In this document: positions 15,475 to 23,007 of the stretch, piece after piece
How positions within the stretch are numbered: position 1 is the stretch's first letter
How the letters are laid out: each line of letters begins with the position of its first letter
Assembly: GCA_041178545.1 (NCBI GenBank)
Contig: JBEGVB010000086.1
Location: 1-23,007, forward strand
DNA from: JBEATZ01 sp041178545
GTDB lineage: Bacteria > Planctomycetota > UBA1135 > UBA2386
DNA length: 23,007 nucleotides
Direction of reading: 5' to 3'
Translations under genes and position numbers: made by a program
Notes under the pieces: generated by a model
Database searches by the model: none
What the model was told of the DNA's origin: nothing
What the model saw: only the letters and a program-made list of their open reading frames with translations

Positions 15475-16644
15475 TCACTTCACCTCGATGAGTTCGATGA
15501 GGAACACCAGCGTGGCGTTGGCAGGGATCTTGGGCGGCGAGCCACGGGAGCCGTAGGCAAGTTCACCGGGGATGGTGAACTGGAACACCGAGCCCTCGCT
15601 CATCAACTGCACGCCCTCGGTCCAGCCCTTGATGACGCGGTTGAGGGGGAACTCGGCAGGCTCGCCCCGTGCGTGCGAGCTGTCGAACATGGTGCCGTCC
15701 TGCAGCCAGCCCGTGTAGTGGACCTTCACGGTGGAGGTGGGCCCAGCAGGCTTCTTGCCAGTGCCCTGCGTGAGCACCTCGTACATCAGGCCGCTCTGGG
15801 TCTTGGTCAGCTTGTCCGGCGCGCTGGCCTTGAACTCGGGGACCTTGCCGATGGCAGTCATGGTCAACACCCACACGGTGTCCTTCTTGGCGTTGGGCCA
15901 CACGCTCTGGGGCACGCTGAGGCGCATCGAGTCACCCATGCACACCACGTCGGCAACCTCCTTGAGGAAGGGGATTGGCATCGCTTCGCGCGTGCCGCCG
16001 ATGTTGCGCGAGCTGGTCTCGGTGCAGTCGAGCAGCTGCCCGTCTGCGGTGAACAGCGCGTAGCGGAAGCTGAGCCCGTCCTTCGGGCCGGCCTTCTCAC
16101 CCTTGCCCTCGGCCAGGTACTCGTACGCGATGCCGCTCGCGAGCGTGCCCTTCCTTGCCTTCTCGTTGCTGGCAGGGAACTTGGGCTTGGGCGGCATGCG
16201 CTTCACGCTCAGCAGCTCCACGTCGAACACCAAGGTGCTGTTCGGCGGGATGTCGGCGCCCGCGCCCTCGGCACCGTAGCCGAGCTCGGACGGGATCGTG
16301 AACTTGAACCGCGCGCCCGGGGTCATGAGTTGCAGGCCCTCGGTCCACCCGCGGATCACGCCGCCCAGCGGGAACGTGGCAGGCTCACCGCCAGTGCGCG
16401 AGCTGTCGAACTGCTTGCCGTTCGTCAGCCAGCCCGTGTAGTGCACGGTGACCGTGTCGTCGGCAGTGGGCGGGGCCTCGTCGCGGCCCTTCTGCAGGAC
16501 GCAGTACTCGAGGCCAGAAGCGGTCTTCTGGCTCGGGGAAGTGCACTCGGGGATGCCACTGGGCTTGGGTGCGGGCACGGGATCCTGGGAGAAGGCAACT
16601 GCGGCGAGGCATGCTGCCGCGAGGACAGGGGACAGGAAGGTCAT
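15475..16644 (-). CDS. Exported FKBP-type prolyl isomerase with three FKBP-like domains
   Basis: FKBPs catalyse cis-trans isomerisation of Xaa-Pro bonds and assist folding. The 389-residue protein has a signal peptide (cleavage likely after AFSQ at residue 20), so it acts outside the cytoplasm. Domain 1 (about 42-147) and domain 3 (about 283-389) keep the canonical active-site features: VHYTGWL, FDSS, VIRGW or VIKGW, and LGYG or LAYG. The middle segment (about 168-268) aligns with the same fold (SGIAYEYL start, TMTAIGK end) but has LD for FD, PFLKEV in place of the VIxGW element, and no Tyr-Gly loop, so it is probably inactive. A -10-like TAGACT lies nine bases upstream. It follows the ATP synthase operon on the same strand but probably has its own promoter. 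Confidence 0.94.
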   Translation of the reverse strand: MTFLSPVLAAACLAAVAFSQDPVPAPKPSGIPECTSPSQKTASGLEYCVLQKGRDEAPPTADDTVTVHYTGWLTNGKQFDSSRTGGEPATFPLGGVIRGWTEGLQLMTPGARFKFTIPSELGYGAEGAGADIPPNSTLVFDVELLSVKRMPPKPKFPASNEKARKGTLASGIAYEYLAEGKGEKAGPKDGLSFRYALFTADGQLLDCTETSSRNIGGTREAMPIPFLKEVADVVCMGDSMRLSVPQSVWPNAKKDTVWVLTMTAIGKVPEFKASAPDKLTKTQSGLMYEVLTQGTGKKPAGPTSTVKVHYTGWLQDGTMFDSSHARGEPAEFPLNRVIKGWTEGVQLMSEGSVFQFTIPGELAYGSRGSPPKIPANATLVFLIELIEVK

Positions 16645-16653
16645 GCGCGCTGC

Positions 16654-16682
16654 AGTCTAGCAAGCCACCCTGCGGATGACAC
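16654..16682 (-). promoter_or_regulatory. Possible promoter of the FKBP gene
   Basis: Read on the minus strand, TAGACT (16654-16659, preceded by TGC as in an extended -10) lies 17 bases after GTGTCA (16677-16682), which matches four of six bases of TTGACA. The -10 ends nine bases before the ATG, leaving little or no 5' leader and no Shine-Dalgarno, as at the kelch gene. Confidence 0.45.
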
Positions 16683-16711
16683 GGAGCGGACCACGCACGA
16701 CACGGAAAGGG

Positions 16712-16737
16712 GACGAGGTAGCAACCGCGCCCTCGTC
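16712..16737 (-). terminator. Inverted repeat downstream of atpC
   Basis: GACGAGG (16712-16718) and CCTCGTC (16731-16737) are perfect 7-base inverted repeats with a 12-base loop, 24 bases past the atpC stop. This is the natural place for the ATP synthase operon to end. There is no U-run, so a factor-dependent or processing role is as likely as intrinsic termination. Confidence 0.35.
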
Positions 16738-16753
16738 AGCCGCCAACCGCAGC

Positions 16754-16772
16754 AGGTCCGGTCAGCGGACCT
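16754..16772 (-). terminator. Hairpin enclosing the atpC stop codon
   Basis: AGGTCCG (16754-16760) and CGGACCT (16766-16772) pair perfectly around a five-base loop that contains most of the atpC stop region (16762-16764). With the repeat just downstream it makes a two-hairpin 3' end for the operon. It could equally be chance in high-GC coding sequence. Confidence 0.3.
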
Positions 16773-17196
16773 CGCCCGAACCACCGGCCCGACGGGCCAG
16801 CAGCTCGCGGGCGAGCGCCTTGCGCAGCGAGGCCTCGGCCTTGAGGTACTCCTCGCTGAGGCGGTCGAGGTGCGAGAGCTTCTCGCGGGCCGTGGCCTCG
16901 GCGGCCTTCACGCGCTGCAGGTCGATCTCGTGTGCCAGCTCACCTGCCTCGCAGGTGAGCGTGAGCACGTTGTCCTGCACCTGTGCGAACCCGTCGCTGA
17001 CGAAGATGGCCGTACGGGACCCGTCTGCCTCGGTGACCTGCACGTCGCCGGCCTGCCCGATGGCAGTCATGAGCGGCGCGTGCCTCGGCAGGATGCCGTA
17101 GCTGCCGTCGACGCCACCGAACCGCACGGAGCGGACCTTGCGGTCCACGATCACGCGGTCTGGGGTGACGATGCGCAGGTGCAGTTCGCTTGCCAT
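16762..17196 (-). CDS. atpC: ATP synthase F1 epsilon subunit
   Basis: Epsilon belongs to the rotor stalk of F1 and can inhibit ATP hydrolysis through its C-terminal helices. The 144-residue protein shows the N-terminal beta-sandwich (LHLRIVTPDRVI, GSYGILPRHAPL, FVSDGFAQV) and a complete C-terminal two-helix domain (about 90-135, rich in Ala, Leu, Arg and Glu), so the regulatory part is retained. The ATG at 17196 has a GGGA about eight bases upstream. It is the last gene of the operon, 32 bases after atpD. Confidence 0.97.
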   Translation of the reverse strand: MASELHLRIVTPDRVIVDRKVRSVRFGGVDGSYGILPRHAPLMTAIGQAGDVQVTEADGSRTAIFVSDGFAQVQDNVLTLTCEAGELAHEIDLQRVKAAEATAREKLSHLDRLSEEYLKAEASLRKALARELLARRAGGSGEVR

Positions 17197-17228
17197 GGCT
17201 GGGTTCCCGTTGGGTCAGACGACCGGAC

Positions 17229-18704
<1,476 letters not shown>

Positions 18705-18744
18705 GTTCTGGGTCTCCAACTGTCTGTGCGAAGTTCGCGGTCGG

Positions 18745-19629
18745 TCACTGCACGGCGTTGGCGCCGCCAACGATGTCGAGCAGTTCCTTGGTGATGTTCT
18801 CCTGGCGGGCGCGGTTGTAGACCTTCTTGAGCTGCTTGCTCATGCGGACTGCCGCGTCGGTGGCGCTCTTCATCGCCATGCGGCGCGAAGCCTGCTCGGA
18901 GGCAAGCGACTGCAGCATGACGTCGAACATCACCGTCTCCAGGTAACGGGGAATGAGTCGGTCGAAGAGGGTCTTCGCGTCCGGCTCCATGAGGTAGTCG
19001 AGGGAGGGTGCGGGCTCGGCGCCGGCACCCATCGCCGTGTCACAGGCGGGCAGGAACTGCTGCACCGTCGGCACGAAGCGGATCATCGAGGCAAAGCGGG
19101 TGCCGAGGATGCGCACCGAGTCGACCTTGCCTGCGAGGAAGGCCTTGCTGATCTCGTCCGCGACCATCTTGGCCGAACGGAAGTCCATCTTGTCGAGGGA
19201 GGGCTCGACGAAGAAGCGCTCGACCTCGTAGCCGCGGCGCGTCAGCCAGGTGTATCCCTTGCGGCCGTAGACCCAGAACACGACCTTCTGGCCGGTCTTC
19301 TTCCAGGTGCTCTCCGCGAGGGACTGCAGCTCCTTGAACACGTTGGCGTTGTAGGAGCCGCACAGGCCACGGTCGGAGGTGATGAGGAAGATGCCGAGCG
19401 TCTTCTCCTCGACGGGCTTGCGGAACCACTGCAGGCCGCTGTCCGCACCCACGCTGGCGGCGAGGCGGCCGAGCATGCGCTGCAGCTCCTCGGTGTAGGG
19501 GTGGAAGCTCAGTGCCTTCGCCTGCACCTTGCGCAGCTTCATCGATGCGACCATCTCCATCGCGCGGGTGATCTGCGCGATGTTGCCGACCGACTTGATG
19601 CGTCCGCGAAGTTCCTTGAGGTTCGCCAT
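18745..19629 (-). CDS. atpG: ATP synthase F1 gamma subunit
   Basis: Gamma is the central rotor shaft that links c-ring rotation to the catalytic sites. The 294-residue protein has the conserved N-terminal helix (LRGRIKSVGNIAQITRAMEMVA), the SDRGLCGSYNANVFK segment near residue 80, and the C-terminal helix ending QENITKELLDIVGGANAV, which enters the alpha-beta hexamer. Length and both ends match the family. The ATG at 19629 has no evident Shine-Dalgarno. It follows a 7-bp hairpin in the 47-base gap after atpA. Confidence 0.98.
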   Translation of the reverse strand: MANLKELRGRIKSVGNIAQITRAMEMVASMKLRKVQAKALSFHPYTEELQRMLGRLAASVGADSGLQWFRKPVEEKTLGIFLITSDRGLCGSYNANVFKELQSLAESTWKKTGQKVVFWVYGRKGYTWLTRRGYEVERFFVEPSLDKMDFRSAKMVADEISKAFLAGKVDSVRILGTRFASMIRFVPTVQQFLPACDTAMGAGAEPAPSLDYLMEPDAKTLFDRLIPRYLETVMFDVMLQSLASEQASRRMAMKSATDAAVRMSKQLKKVYNRARQENITKELLDIVGGANAVQ

Positions 19630-19651
19630 GGTGCGTCAACCGCTTGGTCCG

Positions 19652-19670
19652 GCCCGGCGGGTCGCCGGGC
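19652..19670 (-). other. Intercistronic hairpin between atpA and atpG
   Basis: GCCCGGC (19652-19658) and GCCGGGC (19664-19670) form a perfect all-GC 7-bp stem with a five-base loop, six bases after the atpA stop. It lies inside the operon and lacks a U-tract, so mRNA 3'-end protection or partial attenuation is more likely than full termination. It fits the need for three alpha subunits per gamma. Confidence 0.5.
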
Positions 19671-19676
19671 GAGGGA

Positions 19677-21218
<1,542 letters not shown>

Positions 21219-21245
21219 GGGGTTTGCTCGGGGAATCGAATGTCT

Positions 21246-21779
21246 TCAGAGAGTTGCCTGCAGCAGCTGCTTCTCCAGCTGCGCCAGGGCGGATTGCAGT
21301 GAGCCGTCGTAGAGCACGTTGCCGATGCGCAGGCGGACGCCGCCGATGAGCTCGGGGCGGACCTGCACCGTCAGGGCAACCTTCTTTCCAGCGATCTTGC
21401 CTGCCAGTTCGCGCAGGCGCGCCTCGTCCTGGGCGTCGAGAGCCCTTGCGGTCTCCACGACACCTTCAAGTTCTCCGCGTTGGGCCATGAGGAGGGCCCG
21501 GTACGAGGGCTGCAGGTCGAACAGCACCTCGACGCGGCGCCGGTGCTGCAGGACCTTCACCAGGTTCTGCACCAACGGGTGAAGCCCCGCGACCACCTTG
21601 CCAAGCACGCGGGCGAGCTCCTGCTCCGTGAGGTCGGGGCTGGAGATCATCGCACGCACGCCAGGGGCCTCTACCACGGCATGCACCGCGGCAAGGTCCT
21701 TGGCAACCGCATCCTCAGCAGCGGCCGCGCGGGCGGCCATCAGCAGGGCGGATGCGTAGCGCTTGGCCAGCAGGGTCAT
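21246..21779 (-). CDS. atpH: ATP synthase F1 delta subunit
   Basis: Delta (OSCP homologue) sits on top of F1 and connects it to the b-subunit stator. The 177-residue protein starts LLAKRYASALL, the family's N-terminal helix, and ends with the conserved pattern PELIGGVRLRIGNVLYDGSLQ. The ATG at 21779 overlaps the atpF stop (ATGA), indicating translational coupling. A longer in-frame extension to 22238 overlaps atpF in another frame and is not real. Confidence 0.97.
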   Translation of the reverse strand: MTLLAKRYASALLMAARAAAAEDAVAKDLAAVHAVVEAPGVRAMISSPDLTEQELARVLGKVVAGLHPLVQNLVKVLQHRRRVEVLFDLQPSYRALLMAQRGELEGVVETARALDAQDEARLRELAGKIAGKKVALTVQVRPELIGGVRLRIGNVLYDGSLQSALAQLEKQLLQATL

Positions 21780-22354
21780 CGCGTCTCCCTCGCGCTGCCG
21801 GCAACGAAGCCTTCGACCAGCTTGCGGCTGGCGGAGTCGTCGATGCGCTGCTGCAGCAGACGCCCGGTGGCAGCCATCGTCAGTTCGACGGCGACCCCGC
21901 GGATCTCCTGGAGAGCCTGGCGCTTCTCGGCGGCGATCTCCTCGCGCGCCTTGTCCAACTGCGCCTTCGCGTCGGCCTGGGCCTTGGCAAGCGCCTCGGC
22001 GCCCTGGCGCTCGGCACGGGAAATGGCTTCCTGCACCATGGTGCGGGCCTCGGCCTGCGCCTTGGCGAGCGCTTCCTGGGCCTTCGCAGCCTGTTCCTCG
22101 GCCTGCTTGCGCGCGGCTTCCGCGGCGTGGATGGCGTCGTCCACCTTGCGGTCGCGGTCCTCCAGGGCGGAGGTGATCGGGCCGTAGACGAACTTCCACA
22201 TCAGCGGCAGTGCGACCAGGAAGGCGATCCAGGTCCACACGGCAGCGCCCGGGCTGAACTCGAGCAGCGCGCCGAGGTCCTTGTCACCCTCTGCGGAGAG
22301 GGCGACGAAACCGTGGTTCCAGAGGCAGTGGATCATGGTGCGGGAGCGCCCCAT
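21776..22354 (-). CDS. atpF: ATP synthase Fo b subunit
   Basis: The b subunit is the peripheral stalk anchored in the membrane. One hydrophobic helix (about 37-57, AVWTWIAFLVALPLMWKFVY) is followed by a long charged Ala/Glu/Lys/Gln-rich coiled coil (about 60-165) and a short C-terminal delta-binding region. At 192 residues it is longer than E. coli b (156), mainly from about 30 residues before the membrane helix. ATG 22354 and ATG 22336 are both possible starts, neither with a good Shine-Dalgarno. Only one b gene is present, so a b2 homodimer is expected. It is 90 bases after atpE. Confidence 0.95.
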   Translation of the reverse strand: MGRSRTMIHCLWNHGFVALSAEGDKDLGALLEFSPGAAVWTWIAFLVALPLMWKFVYGPITSALEDRDRKVDDAIHAAEAARKQAEEQAAKAQEALAKAQAEARTMVQEAISRAERQGAEALAKAQADAKAQLDKAREEIAAEKRQALQEIRGVAVELTMAATGRLLQQRIDDSASRKLVEGFVAGSARETR

Positions 22355-22400
22355 CGCGGGAGCGCCATTCGTTCAGGAAACGCGGGACCGTGTGCGGGCA

Positions 22401-22435
22401 CGCAGCACCTCAAGTGCTGCGCCCCGCCAACGGGG
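22401..22435 (-). other. Double hairpin between atpE and atpF
   Basis: Two perfect stems lie back to back starting nine bases after the atpE stop: CCCCG/CGGGG (22422-22426 with 22431-22435, four-base loop) and CGCAGCAC/GTGCTGCG (22401-22408 with 22414-22421, five-base loop). Neither is followed by a U-tract. The position suggests that they protect the upstream atpE message or cut down read-through into atpF, helping produce many c subunits per complex. Confidence 0.55.
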
Positions 22436-22444
22436 AAAGGCAGG

Positions 22445-22702
22445 TCACTTCAGGGCGAGGAGCAGGCCGATGACGGCGCCGAACAGCGCGACACCTTCGA
22501 CCAGTGCGGAGAGCAGCAGGGCGTTGCCCTTGATCGCGTCGGCAGCCTCGGGCTGACGGGCGATGCCCTCACCGGCGGAGCCACCGATGCGACCGATGCC
22601 GAGACCGGCGCCGACGGCGGCGAGACCAGCTGCAAGGCCGGCGCCGAGGCCGGGACCCATGTTGGAAGCGGCTTCAGAAGCCTGCAGGATGAAAGCGAAC
22701 AT
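22445..22702 (-). CDS. atpE: ATP synthase Fo c subunit (rotor ring)
   Basis: This is an 85-residue hairpin of two membrane helices joined by the polar loop ARQPEA. Helix 1 has the Gly-repeat packing motif GAGLGIG. Helix 2 carries the ion-binding Glu in SALVEGVALFG. The residues that coordinate Na+ in Ilyobacter-type rings are absent: the helix-1 Gln aligns with Ile, and Glu is followed by Gly-Val rather than Ser-Thr. Proton translocation is therefore expected. The gene has the strongest ribosome-binding site of the operon and a double hairpin after its stop. Confidence 0.97.
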   Translation of the reverse strand: MFAFILQASEAASNMGPGLGAGLAAGLAAVGAGLGIGRIGGSAGEGIARQPEAADAIKGNALLLSALVEGVALFGAVIGLLLALK

Positions 22703-22706
22703 CAGA

Positions 22707-22713
22707 TCCTCTC
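22707..22713 (-). promoter_or_regulatory. Strong ribosome-binding site of atpE
   Basis: GAGAGGA ends four bases before the atpE ATG. It is the best Shine-Dalgarno match among the atp genes seen here; atpF, atpA and atpG have none that is clear. High translation of atpE fits the 10-15 copies of c needed per complex. Confidence 0.6.
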
Positions 22714-22738
22714 TTGTTGGGAAAGTAGTTGCGGGAAC

Positions 22739-23007
22739 TCAGTGCTCGGGGTGCATCGCCTGCTGCAGGAAAATGATGCTCAGGTACGTGAAGATGTACG
22801 CCTGCAGCAGCGTGACGAACGATTCAATGATGAAGATGAACACCGCCATGCCCACTGCGGGCACGGCCGTGAGGTAGCTGGTCACCGCTCCGCCCTGCAT
22901 CTTCGCGAACAAGAAGATGAGGCCGATGAACGACGCGATCACGAGGTGGCCCGCCAGCATGTTGGCGAACAAGCGGATGGTGAGCGCGAACGGCTTGACC
23001 AGCAAAC
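22739..23007 (-). CDS. atpB: ATP synthase Fo a subunit (3' part only)
   Basis: Only the C-terminal 89 or so residues are in the window; the start lies beyond base 23007. Subunit a forms the two half-channels for protons beside the c-ring. The conserved KPFALTIRLFANMLAGH segment is present and includes the essential Arg that meets the c-subunit Glu. The protein ends with the last two membrane helices (GMAVFIFIIESFVTLLQAYIFTYL) and the usual HPEH terminus. atpE follows after 36 bases. Confidence 0.97.
   Translation of the reverse strand, partial: LLVKPFALTIRLFANMLAGHLVIASFIGLIFLFAKMQGGAVTSYLTAVPAVGMAVFIFIIESFVTLLQAYIFTYLSIIFLQQAMHPEH

Noticed and set aside
18705..18770. Extended N-terminus of the ATP synthase beta subunit
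   Set aside because: The extra residues overlap the end of atpG and do not resemble beta N-termini. The GTG at 18704 has a good Shine-Dalgarno and gives the family's start.

Overview
The window is GC-rich, gene-dense bacterial DNA. It has no tRNA or rRNA gene, insertion sequence, integrase or CRISPR array. A secreted kelch-type protein ends in a C-terminal module containing GSGCAGSNGTP. From memory, that module recurs in many secreted proteins of some Planctomycetota, so a marine or freshwater planctomycete-like bacterium is my best guess. This is an inference, not a proven placement.

Region 1 (1-7856, + strand) looks like an extracytoplasmic redox block. It opens with the 3' part of a fusion of monoheme cytochrome c and a periplasmic-binding-protein fold. 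A four-base GTGA overlap joins this to an exported protein with two thioredoxin-like domains followed by eight CxxCH heme sites arranged as two tandem tetraheme modules. Next comes a large molybdopterin oxidoreductase of the DMSO-reductase family, with an N-terminal [4Fe-4S] site and a probable Cys molybdenum ligand but no Tat signal. After a bulged hairpin comes a lipoprotein arylsulfotransferase. I cannot name the substrate of the redox module. It is the best candidate here for an undescribed system.

Region 2 (7857-12128) holds aspS on the minus strand, divergent from a secreted 12-repeat kelch protein on the plus strand. The 134-base space between them contains a perfect 13-base palindrome beside a possible -10 element. 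AspRS carries a His typical of non-discriminating enzymes, which suggests that Asn-tRNA is made by transamidation.

Region 3 (12129-16644, minus strand) encodes a 10-TM FtsX/MacB-type ABC permease, its ATPase (44-base overlap), and an exported FKBP prolyl isomerase with three FKBP-like domains, the middle one degenerate.

Region 4 (16645-23007, minus strand) is the F1Fo ATP synthase operon in the canonical order atpB-E-F-H-A-G-D-C. atpB is cut by the window end. GC-rich hairpins follow atpE and atpA, and atpE has the strongest Shine-Dalgarno of the operon. Both fit the uneven subunit stoichiometry. The c subunit lacks the Na+-binding residues, so a proton-driven enzyme is expected.

The very long ORFs antisense to these genes are reading-frame shadows of high-GC coding sequence.
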